From Actinoplanes flavus (lineage in GTDB: Bacteria; Actinomycetota; Actinomycetes; Mycobacteriales; Micromonosporaceae): 64,000 bases of DNA. A program made the translations under genes and the position numbers. A model generated the notes under the pieces. The model was not told where the DNA came from, made no database searches, and saw only the letters and a program-made list of their open reading frames with translations. This document shows positions 8,804-16,340 of the stretch, one piece after another. Location: NCBI RefSeq assembly GCF_017592555.1, contig NZ_JAGFNS010000031.1, positions 57,389 through 121,388 on the forward strand, in the 5' to 3' direction. Numbering within the stretch: the stretch's first letter is position 1; each line of letters starts with the position of its first letter.

Positions 8804-10273
8804 TCAGGCCGGACCGTACAGTCGGTCCAGGCCGATGAGCTGGACCTCCGGGTCGCCTGCGGCCCGATCCCGCAGCTCATCGGTGAAGCCCGCACCACTG
8901 AACAGCAGCAGTCGACACTGATCGGCGTGAACAGTGTCGCGTCGGCGCAGCAGCGCGCGGATGTGCGTGAGGCGCTCCAGGTGCCTGACGTCGATGAGGT
9001 CGCCCCATTTGGCCTCGCCGATGCCGAGCAGCACTTCCCGGCCGTCGGCATCGCGGCCGAACGCCGCGACATCCACCTCGTGCGCCGTCCGGGCCGCCGG
9101 ATCGTCGACGACACCGGCCGCGACCCGATGCGGGAAGCCGTCGAAGGTCTCCGCTCCGGCGTCCCAGCGGGCCCACTGCCGGCAGATCGACTCGAAGTGC
9201 GGGCCGACCACCTTGCTCAGGAAGGTGGAGCGCATCCGTGGCCACACCAGGCCGGCGCGGCCGGCGCGCTCCAGATCACCCCAGACCGGGCGCATCACGG
9301 CGTGGTAGAAGACCACGAGGGGCTCGGCGATCCGGTACGCGCTGCGATTGCTCCGGAACGCATCCTCCTCCCGGGTCACCATGCCGACGTCTTCCAGGAT
9401 CCGCAGCGGATGGTTCAGATCGGACGACTGCCGGCCGAGGTACCCTGCGATGCCGCCGCGCCGGGTGTTGCCGTCGGCGATGGCAGCCAGGACCGAGTGA
9501 TACAGGGCGGGGTCGCGCAGGTCGGGTTCCTCGGCGAGCAGGTACCGAGCTTCCCGGAACAGTGGACGGGCCGGGTTGAGCACGGCCCGGATCACCCAGT
9601 CGTCGAAGTCGGCCAGACCGGCGGGAATGTCGTCCTGGGTGAACTCGTGCCGATAGGCGGGGGTGCCCCCGACGACGGCGTTGGTCAGCACCGCCGTCCG
9701 CGGGTCGGTGATTTGCCAGAACCGTGCCGCGGCGCGATAGTCCAGCGTAGGGACGACAAGTTCGAGGCCGGCACGTCCCCGCAGCGGCGCGGTGCCCGAC
9801 AGCAGGTTGCCCATGAAGGACAGCGCCGAGCCGCACAGCAGTAGCCGAACCTGGGTGTTCGACCGCTGGCCCGCCGGGTCCAGAGCCCGCTGGATGATGG
9901 ACGGCAACGCCGGGCTGGCGCGCGCGAGGAACGGGAACTCGTCGATCACGACGGGCAGCGGGTGGTCCTTGGCGAGAGCCATCGTGCGGGTCACGGCCTC
10001 GTCCCAATGCGCGAAACGCAGCGGACTCGGTTCGCCGAGGTAGTTGGTCAGCGCATCCGCGTACTGCCGCAGTGCGTCGGCCTCGGACGACTCGGTGGCG
10101 GTGAACATGAACCCGCCGGCCGCGCGGACGAGCGCGTCCAGCAGGAACGTCTTGCCCTGACGGCGCCGACCGGACACCACACCGAGCGTCGCGCCCGGCG
10201 TCGTGGTGGTCGCATAGCGGACGAGTTCGCGCCATTCGTGGTCACGGTCGAACACCTCGTCCGGTTTCCGCAT
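8804..10273 (-). CDS. AAA ATPase with C-terminal DUF234/PD-(D/E)XK-like domain
   Basis: A 489-residue protein of the 'archaeal ATPase' group found sporadically in bacteria. Walker A is GRRRQGKT (35-42) and Walker B ends in VVIDEF (D111/E112). The C-terminal region carries D401 and GEAKW (E420, K422), the core of a restriction-endonuclease-like fold as in DUF234. The middle looks like a winged helix (around 250-320). A GAGGAG ribosome site lies six bases before the ATG. The gene stands alone between two exporter operons and its promoter region is AT-richer than the surroundings, which suggests an accessory, possibly acquired, gene. The cellular role of the family is unknown; defence or DNA maintenance has been proposed for relatives. 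Confidence 0.85.
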   Translation of the reverse strand: MRKPDEVFDRDHEWRELVRYATTTTPGATLGVVSGRRRQGKTFLLDALVRAAGGFMFTATESSEADALRQYADALTNYLGEPSPLRFAHWDEAVTRTMALAKDHPLPVVIDEFPFLARASPALPSIIQRALDPAGQRSNTQVRLLLCGSALSFMGNLLSGTAPLRGRAGLELVVPTLDYRAAARFWQITDPRTAVLTNAVVGGTPAYRHEFTQDDIPAGLADFDDWVIRAVLNPARPLFREARYLLAEEPDLRDPALYHSVLAAIADGNTRRGGIAGYLGRQSSDLNHPLRILEDVGMVTREEDAFRSNRSAYRIAEPLVVFYHAVMRPVWGDLERAGRAGLVWPRMRSTFLSKVVGPHFESICRQWARWDAGAETFDGFPHRVAAGVVDDPAARTAHEVDVAAFGRDADGREVLLGIGEAKWGDLIDVRHLERLTHIRALLRRRDTVHADQCRLLLFSGAGFTDELRDRAAGDPEVQLIGLDRLYGPA

Positions 10274-10286
10274 GCGTGCTCCTCAG

Positions 10287-10315
10287 GTAAGTACAGTTAC
10301 GGTAACTACGCTTAC
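10287..10315. promoter_or_regulatory. Imperfect palindrome in front of the AAA ATPase gene
   Basis: Arms GTAAG/CTTAC enclose GTTAC/GTAAC, with TAC/GTA elements between them, over 29 bp ending 14 bases from the ATG. It sits in the only AT-rich stretch of this gap, where the promoter should be, so a repressor site is plausible. Confidence 0.4.
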
Positions 10316-10353
10316 ATTAGTCGAGGGTTCGCGAGTTCCACTGGGACGATCGG

Positions 10354-10373
10354 TGTCCACCGATCGGTGGACA
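10354..10373. promoter_or_regulatory. 20-bp perfect palindrome, candidate operator of the ABC/two-component operon
   Basis: TGTCCACCGATCGGTGGACA lies 60 bases upstream of the ABC ATPase start. Its core ACCGATCGGT matches the palindrome at 3709-3726 in front of the other two-component operon. Confidence 0.5.
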
Positions 10374-10432
10374 ACCGGTGACCGCCGCGCGGTCGTCCCG
10401 TCCGGGCCACCCGCGACGGCACGATCGAACAC

Positions 10433-11269
10433 ATGGAAGCCATCGAGGTAACCGGACTTCGCAAGACCTACGGCGACCGGGACGCGGTCGCCGGAATCGA
10501 CCTGGTCGTGGCCCGCGGCGAGATCTTCTCGCTGCTCGGCCCGAACGGCGCGGGCAAGACCACCACCGTCGAGATCCTCGAAGGACACCGCCGCCGCACC
10601 GCCGGTGACGTGCGGGTGCTCGGCGAGGACCCGGGGCGGGCCGGCTCGGCCTGGCGGACCCGGATCGGGATCGTCCTCCAGGACGCCGACGACGCCGCCG
10701 ACCTCACCGTGCACGAGATGGTCCGGCACGTGGCCGGCTTCTACCCGAACCCGCGCCGGCCCGACGAGGTGATCGAGCTGGTCGGGCTCCAGGCCAAACG
10801 GAACAGTCGCATCCGTACGCTCTCCGGCGGTCAGCGCCGGCGCGTCGACGTGGCGCTCGGCATCGTCGGCGGCCCCGAACTGCTCTTCCTGGACGAGCCC
10901 ACCACCGGATTCGACCCGGAGGCGCGGCGTCAGTTCTGGGACCTGATCCGCACCCTGGCCGGCGACGGCACCACCATCGTGCTCACCACCCACTACCTCG
11001 ACGAGGCGGAGGCCCTCGCCGACCGGCTCGCCGTGGTCTCCGCCGGCCGGATCGTCGCCGAGGGAACCCCGGCCACCCTCGGCGGACGGGGCGCCGCCCA
11101 GGCCCGGGTCAGCTGGCGGGCGGACGGCACGACCCGCACCGAGCAGGTCGCCGACCCCAGCGACCTGATCCGCCACCTGGTCGCGACCGGCGCCGACCTG
11201 AGCACGCTGACCATCACCCGGCCCACCCTCGAAGACACCTACCTGAGCCTGATCGGAGCCGCCCGATGA
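10433..11269 (+). CDS. ABC-2 type exporter, ATP-binding subunit (first gene of a sensor-exporter operon)
   Basis: A 278-residue protein. Walker A is GPNGAGKTTT, the signature LSGGQRRRVDVA, Walker B LLFLDEPTTGFD, and a C-terminal accessory domain follows. The four genes 10433-13792 are joined by stop/start overlaps (ATGA, GTGA, GTGA), so ATPase, permease, histidine kinase and response regulator form one transcript. This organisation is typical of stimulus-induced efflux systems for membrane-active compounds. The palindrome at 10354 is the likely control site. Confidence 0.95.
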   Translation: MEAIEVTGLRKTYGDRDAVAGIDLVVARGEIFSLLGPNGAGKTTTVEILEGHRRRTAGDVRVLGEDPGRAGSAWRTRIGIVLQDADDAADLTVHEMVRHVAGFYPNPRRPDEVIELVGLQAKRNSRIRTLSGGQRRRVDVALGIVGGPELLFLDEPTTGFDPEARRQFWDLIRTLAGDGTTIVLTTHYLDEAEALADRLAVVSAGRIVAEGTPATLGGRGAAQARVSWRADGTTRTEQVADPSDLIRHLVATGADLSTLTITRPTLEDTYLSLIGAAR

Positions 11270-12051
11270 TCGCCGTCGCCCTGAGCCGGGGTCACATCGA
11301 GATCCTCCAGTTCCTGCGGGACCGGACCGCCGTGGTCTTCACCTTCTTCTTCCCGGCGCTGCTCCTGCTGCTGTTCGGCACCATCTTCGGCAGCGAGTCC
11401 AGTGCGGCCGGAGTGGCGGCCAGCCGGATCTTCACGGCCAGCATGATCGCGTACGGCGTGCTCAACACCGCGTTCGTGACGATGGGCTCCGGTCTCGCAC
11501 TGGACCGGGAGGACGGCACTCTCAAGCGGCTGCGCGGCACACCGATGCCGGCGTGGGCGTACCTGATCGGGAAGGCCCTTCTCGTCACGCTGCTCAGCGT
11601 GGCCGAGGCGGCCGTGCTGATCGGGGTGGGTGTCCTGGTCTTCGACATGCCGCTGCCGCCGGCCGGCCACTGGGTGACCTTCGCCTGGATCTTCCTGCTC
11701 TCGGTGATCGCCTGCTCGCTGCTCGGCGTCGCGGTCAGCGCCCTGGTCAAGAACGCCCGCAACGCCGGCGCCATCCTGAACGTGCCGGTGGTGGCGTTGC
11801 AGTTCGTGTCCGGCGTCTTCATCCACCCGATGAGCCAGCTGCCGGACTGGCTGGAGAAGGTGGCGTCGCTGTTCCCGGTCCGCTGGATGGCCCAGGGTTT
11901 CCGCTACGTGTTCCTGCCTCCGGAGGCCGAGGCCCAGGAGATCGGCGGCAGCTGGGATCTGGGCATGGTGGCCATGGTGCTCGGTGTCTGGTGTGTGATC
12001 GGATTGGTCCTGTGCCTGTGGACGTTCCGGTGGAGCAGCCGGGAGAAGTGA
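11266..12051 (+). CDS. ABC-2 type exporter, permease subunit
   Basis: A 261-residue protein with six hydrophobic segments and the ABC-2 pattern of a cytoplasmic N-terminus, a long first helix (FTFFFPALLLLLFG) and a C-terminal helix pair. The ATG overlaps the ATPase stop. Its own stop overlaps the kinase GTG. It is the partner of the ATPase at 10433. Confidence 0.93.
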   Translation: MIAVALSRGHIEILQFLRDRTAVVFTFFFPALLLLLFGTIFGSESSAAGVAASRIFTASMIAYGVLNTAFVTMGSGLALDREDGTLKRLRGTPMPAWAYLIGKALLVTLLSVAEAAVLIGVGVLVFDMPLPPAGHWVTFAWIFLLSVIACSLLGVAVSALVKNARNAGAILNVPVVALQFVSGVFIHPMSQLPDWLEKVASLFPVRWMAQGFRYVFLPPEAEAQEIGGSWDLGMVAMVLGVWCVIGLVLCLWTFRWSSREK

Positions 12052-13178
12052 CCCCGCCGCCGTCCATCCGGCTCTGGGAGCTGTACTTCCTGGTGGTCGC
12101 GGTCGCCATCGCGGCCGCGGTCCTCCTGGTCGACGGGCACTCGGTGACCGAGCGGACGGTCGCCGTCGGCTCGGTCACCGCGATGGCGGTGCTCTACCTG
12201 GCCGCGGCCCGCCCACTGATCCTCATCGACCACCACGGCGCCCGGTCGACGCTGGTGAGCGTCGCGTACCTCCCGCTCTTCGCCATGGCCGTGGCCGCCG
12301 TGCCGGTGGCCACCTGGATGATGTTCATGATCATCCCGATCTTCTTCATGCTGGTGTCGCTGCGCCGGGCGGTGGCCCTGGTCCTGTGCGCCAACCTGAT
12401 CCCGGTCGCGCTGGAACTCCGCGCCGACCCCGGCGGCATCCTGATCGACCTGGTGATCGCGGCCATCTCCACGGCCGCCGGCATGTGCATCGGCATCTGG
12501 ATCACCAGGATGGCCGAGCAGAGCGAACAGCGGGCCCAGCTCATCGCCGAACTCGAGGCCAACCGCGCCGAGGTGGCCCGGCTCTCCCACGAGGCCGGGG
12601 CGGCGGCCGAGCGGGCCCGCCTGGCCGGCGAGATCCACGACACCCTCGCCCAGGGCTTCACCAGCATCATCACCCTGCTCCAGGCGGTCGACCCGGACCT
12701 CGCGGACGAACGCCTCGCGCTCGCCGTGCGTACCGCACGGGAGAACCTCGCCGAGTCGCGGGCCATGGTCGCGGCTCTCGCACCCTCGGCGCTGGCTTCC
12801 GCTTCACTACCCGAGGCGGTACGCCGAAGCGCCGCCCGTTTCACCGAGGAGGCCGGGGTGCCCGCGACCGTCCGCATCACCGGCGAACCGCGTGACCTGC
12901 CCACCCGGCTCGACGTGGTGCTGCTGCGGGCCGCCCAGGAGTCCCTGACCAACGTCCGCCGGCATGCCGGGGCGCGTGAGGTCGCCGTGCTGCTGGCGTA
13001 CTCACCGGACTCGGTGCGCCTGGTCGTCCGGGACGACGGCCGCGGCTTCGACCCGGGCATCTCCGGCAACTTCGGCCTCTCCGGAATGCGCTCGCGGGCC
13101 GCCGACATCGACGGCACCCTGACCATCCGCAGCGACGCCGACACCGGCACCACCGTCGAACTGGAGATCCCCGCGTGA
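12048..13178 (+). CDS. DesK/LiaS-type sensor histidine kinase
   Basis: A 376-residue protein. Five to six membrane segments fill the first ~155 residues with almost no extracytoplasmic domain, so it probably senses the membrane or its transporter. A coiled helix (155-190), the phospho-acceptor H197 in AGEIHDTLAQG and a HATPase domain ending with FGLSGMRSRA follow. The GTG start at 12048 is fixed by the overlap with the permease stop. Confidence 0.92.
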   Translation: MTPPPSIRLWELYFLVVAVAIAAAVLLVDGHSVTERTVAVGSVTAMAVLYLAAARPLILIDHHGARSTLVSVAYLPLFAMAVAAVPVATWMMFMIIPIFFMLVSLRRAVALVLCANLIPVALELRADPGGILIDLVIAAISTAAGMCIGIWITRMAEQSEQRAQLIAELEANRAEVARLSHEAGAAAERARLAGEIHDTLAQGFTSIITLLQAVDPDLADERLALAVRTARENLAESRAMVAALAPSALASASLPEAVRRSAARFTEEAGVPATVRITGEPRDLPTRLDVVLLRAAQESLTNVRRHAGAREVAVLLAYSPDSVRLVVRDDGRGFDPGISGNFGLSGMRSRAADIDGTLTIRSDADTGTTVELEIPA

Positions 13179-13792
13179 TCCGCATCGTCCTCGTCGACGA
13201 CCATCCCGTCGTTCGGATGGGCCTGCGCGGCATGCTCGACGCCGAACCCGGCCTGACCGTCGTCGGCGAGGCCTCGTCCGGAGTCGAGGGGGTGGCCCTC
13301 GTCCTGGCCGAACGCCCCGACATCGTCCTGATGGACCTGCGCATGCCGGGTGGCGACGGCGTCGAGGCGATCGGGCGGATCCTGGCCGCCACCACCGGCG
13401 TGCGGGTGATGGTGCTGACCACGTACGAGTCCGACCGGGACATCCTGCGCGCCATCGAGGCCGGCGCCGCAGGCTACCTGCTCAAGGACGCCTCCCCGAA
13501 GGAGTTGGCCGACGCCGTCCGCGCCGCCGCCCGAGGGGAGACGGTGCTGGCCCCGAGCGTCGCCTCCACACTGGTCCGGCAGGTGCGCAGCCCGGCGCCA
13601 CCGGCCCTGTCGGCGCGCGAGGCCGAGGTGCTGCGCCTGGTCGCGGCCGGCCTCACCAACGCCGAGATCGGCAAGCGGCTGTTCATCAGTGAGGCCACCG
13701 TGAAGACGCATCTGCTCCGGGCCTTCAACAAGCTGGACGTGGCCGATCGCACGGCGGCCGTCACGACCGCGATGCGGCACGGTCTGCTCTGA
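13175..13792 (+). CDS. NarL/LuxR-family response regulator
   Basis: A 205-residue protein with a receiver domain (D8/D9, phospho-acceptor D54 in VLMDLRMPGG) and a LuxR helix-turn-helix (LSAREAEVLRLVAAGLTNAEIG) in the C-terminal third. GTG start overlapping the kinase stop. Last gene of the exporter operon; it likely controls that operon and may bind the palindrome at 10354-10373. Confidence 0.95.
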   Translation: MIRIVLVDDHPVVRMGLRGMLDAEPGLTVVGEASSGVEGVALVLAERPDIVLMDLRMPGGDGVEAIGRILAATTGVRVMVLTTYESDRDILRAIEAGAAGYLLKDASPKELADAVRAAARGETVLAPSVASTLVRQVRSPAPPALSAREAEVLRLVAAGLTNAEIGKRLFISEATVKTHLLRAFNKLDVADRTAAVTTAMRHGLL

Positions 13793-13972
13793 GCACTGTC
13801 CGTGGCGGACGTTGAGCTACTTGAGGATGATTCGTCTTAATAGCCCGTTCCGCCGGTAAGGCGTCGATACGCCGGTTAGATTACGGAAGGCACCGCCGCA
13901 CGCGGGGATCCGTATCCCGGTGTTCGCGCTGCTGAGGGCCGGTTCTTCCGGTGCCCCTAGACCGCCCAAGGT

Positions 13973-14054
13973 GCTGTACCCGAACAGGCAAACCCGCTGC
14001 GAGGCGGGGACGCAAAGCCAGGGGCCTCCCAGGACGGAGGTAGCCCAGCCGCCG
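13973..14054 (+). promoter_or_regulatory. Cyclic-di-GMP-I (GEMM-I) riboswitch
   Basis: The leader of the Calx-beta gene contains the hallmark GEMM-I core in order. AGGCAAACC is followed by a GC hairpin (CCCGC/GCGGG), then GACGCAAAGCC, then a second stem (CCTCC/GGAGG) and GGTAGCC. The aptamer ends within about five bases of the GAAGGAG ribosome site of the next gene, so control of translation initiation is likely. No T-run terminator follows. Ligand binding is inferred from motif conservation. Confidence 0.85.
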
Positions 14055-14071
14055 AAGGAGAAAGAACAGAC

Positions 14072-16279
14072 ATGCGCTACCGACAAGCCCATGCGGCCAA
14101 GAGCGGCTCGGTTCCGTTCGCGCTGCGTGGACCGAAATCCCTGCGAGGGGCCCTGTTGGCCGCCGTCGCGACGGCCATCGGCCTCGCGGGGGCAGCGCCG
14201 GCCTCGGCCGACGCCGTGCCGACCCTGACGATCGAACCCCCGGCCGGGACACTGACAGAGGCCGCCACCGCCACCTTCACGGTGCGGGCGAGCGCCACCT
14301 CCACCGTGCCGATCACGGTCAACTGGAAGGCCGTGGACGTGACCCCGGCCGCCGGCCACGGCGCGGCCAGCATGACTGCCGACCTCACCGCTCCCTTGTC
14401 GGGTACGGCGGTCATCGCCGCTGGCGCGACGACAGCGACCATCGACATCGTGACCGCGGCTGACCTCCTTCACGAGGACCCCGAGGACTTCGCCGTCGAG
14501 ATCTCCGATCCGACGAACGCGACCTTGGGGACGCCGACCAGGGCCACCGCCACCATCACCGACGACGACACCGCGCCGACGGTGGCCATCACGCCGGTCG
14601 CGGTGAGCCCCGAAGGGTCTTCCGGCATTCGGCAGCAGACGTTCACCGCCACGCTGAGCGGCGTGGCCGGCAAGACGGTCAAGGCCGACTGGGCCACCGC
14701 GGCCGGCGACACCGACAATGATCCCCTCACTCCGCCCACCTATGGGGACGCTGTCCCCGGGAAGGACTTCGTCGCGGGGAACGGGACTCTGGCGTTCCCG
14801 GCCGGAACGACCACTCAGACCTTCACGGTCGGCATCATCGGCGACACCATCGACGAGGGCCCGGTCCCGCGTGTCGACGCCACGGACGGGGAGGTCTTCG
14901 ACATCGTCGTCTCGCCGGTTGCCGGCGAGAGCCCGGCCTCGGTGGTCGGCGGCTCGACCACGATCACCATCACTGACGACGACGCCGTGCCGACGGTCAC
15001 CTTCGACAACCTGACGGTGCCCGAGGGCGGTGACAGCGCGGCGGTCCTGCTGCCGATCAAGCTCAGCAACGGCAGCGACCACCCGATCGCGTTCGCCATC
15101 GCCGAGAACGCCGGTGCGACGACGGCCGTGGACGATGTCGCCGGGGTCATCGGGGACAACGACTATGCCCCGCTCAGCACGGCGGCGACGATCGGGCCGG
15201 AGATGACCACCGGTTACGCCGCCGTCCTCGTCAACGGCGACGCGACGAACGAGCCCGACGAGACCGTGGGCCTGGAGGCGACCGCGGACCCGGCTGCCGT
15301 GAGCGCCACCTTCGTCACGCAGGCAGCGGCAGATCCGGGCACGCTGACACTCAAGAACGACGACAAGGCACCCGACCTGGAAATCAACAGTGACCGGGGC
15401 CAGGAAGGCGACACCGTCGATGTGATCGGTACGGTCACCGGCATCTCGCAGACGGGGGCCAACCTGACCCTCACCTTCACGGGTGCCGCGGCTGACGGTC
15501 ACCGCGCGGCCAGCGGTTCGGACTTCACCGCCCCGAGCTCCACGACGGTCAGCATCCCGGCGGGCACCCTGCCCGGCACCGAACTGCCGGTGACGGCGCT
15601 CCAGCTCAGGCTCTACGACGACACCGAGCCGGAACCGGCCGAGAGCATCGTCGTCGCCGGCTCGGGCACGGGCGGCACGGTGACCGACGGCGTGGTCGTC
15701 ATCGACGCCAACGACGACTACCAGCCTCCGAAGCCGACCATCAGCGCGTCGTCGACGAGGATCGACGGCCCCGGTTCGGTCCGGATCAGCGGTAAGGTCG
15801 GCGCGGGCGAGACCGTCCAGCTCTGGGGCGCGGCGGTGACCGCCACCGCGCAGCCGTTGAAGCAGCTCGCCACGGCCACGGCCGACAGCACCGGCGCGTA
15901 CACCTTCACCCGGACGATCAGCACGGGCTGGCGCTTCCAGACGAAGTCGCAGGAGGGGGCGACCTCGAACGAGGTCACCGTCAGGGTCATGCAGGACCCG
16001 GCCTTCACCGCGACCTCGGGCTCGAAGGGCAAGCTGTCGCTGCGGGTCACCGGTGACCCGAAGCTCCGCGGGGCGGCCGTGCAGATCCAGCGCTACAGCG
16101 GCGGCAAGTGGTCCAACACCAGCTGGAGGGGCACCACGAACTCCAGCGGTGTCTGGTCGTCGACCGTCTCGGCGAAGGCCGGCTCCTCGTGGACCCTGCG
16201 GGCCCGCGTCGGCGGCAACTCGTCGGTCGCGGTGGACGCCGGATACAGCGCCACCAGGAAGGTCACCGTCAAGAAGTGA
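14072..16279 (+). CDS. Secreted Calx-beta repeat protein under riboswitch control
   Basis: A 735-residue exported protein. A long signal peptide (charged first 28 residues, then a hydrophobic segment ending APASA) is followed by about four Calx-beta-type beta-sandwich repeats covering residues 50-550. Their recurring ends read TITDDD, TITDDD, LKNDD and VIDANDD. A C-terminal ~170 residues resembles repeated beta domains (ISGKVGAGETVQLWG and a basic, Ser/Gly-rich end). There is no sortase motif. The acidic DDD turns suggest calcium binding. Such proteins serve adhesion or matrix roles; with the upstream riboswitch this one is probably switched with motility or attachment state. A ribosome site GAAGGAG lies before the ATG. 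Confidence 0.85.
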   Translation: MRYRQAHAAKSGSVPFALRGPKSLRGALLAAVATAIGLAGAAPASADAVPTLTIEPPAGTLTEAATATFTVRASATSTVPITVNWKAVDVTPAAGHGAASMTADLTAPLSGTAVIAAGATTATIDIVTAADLLHEDPEDFAVEISDPTNATLGTPTRATATITDDDTAPTVAITPVAVSPEGSSGIRQQTFTATLSGVAGKTVKADWATAAGDTDNDPLTPPTYGDAVPGKDFVAGNGTLAFPAGTTTQTFTVGIIGDTIDEGPVPRVDATDGEVFDIVVSPVAGESPASVVGGSTTITITDDDAVPTVTFDNLTVPEGGDSAAVLLPIKLSNGSDHPIAFAIAENAGATTAVDDVAGVIGDNDYAPLSTAATIGPEMTTGYAAVLVNGDATNEPDETVGLEATADPAAVSATFVTQAAADPGTLTLKNDDKAPDLEINSDRGQEGDTVDVIGTVTGISQTGANLTLTFTGAAADGHRAASGSDFTAPSSTTVSIPAGTLPGTELPVTALQLRLYDDTEPEPAESIVVAGSGTGGTVTDGVVVIDANDDYQPPKPTISASSTRIDGPGSVRISGKVGAGETVQLWGAAVTATAQPLKQLATATADSTGAYTFTRTISTGWRFQTKSQEGATSNEVTVRVMQDPAFTATSGSKGKLSLRVTGDPKLRGAAVQIQRYSGGKWSNTSWRGTTNSSGVWSSTVSAKAGSSWTLRARVGGNSSVAVDAGYSATRKVTVKK

Positions 16280-16298
16280 CGACTGACCGGTAGACGAG

Positions 16299-16326
16299 AC
16301 GGGGGCGGCCGGACGGCCGCCCCCGT
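16299..16326. terminator. GC-rich hairpin between convergent genes
   Basis: A 12-bp perfect stem (ACGGGGGCGGCC and its complement) with a GGAC loop lies between the stops of the Calx-beta gene and the ABC exporter gene. It lacks a long T-run but can serve both strands. Confidence 0.6.
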
Positions 16327-16340
16327 TCCGCGTTCCCGAA

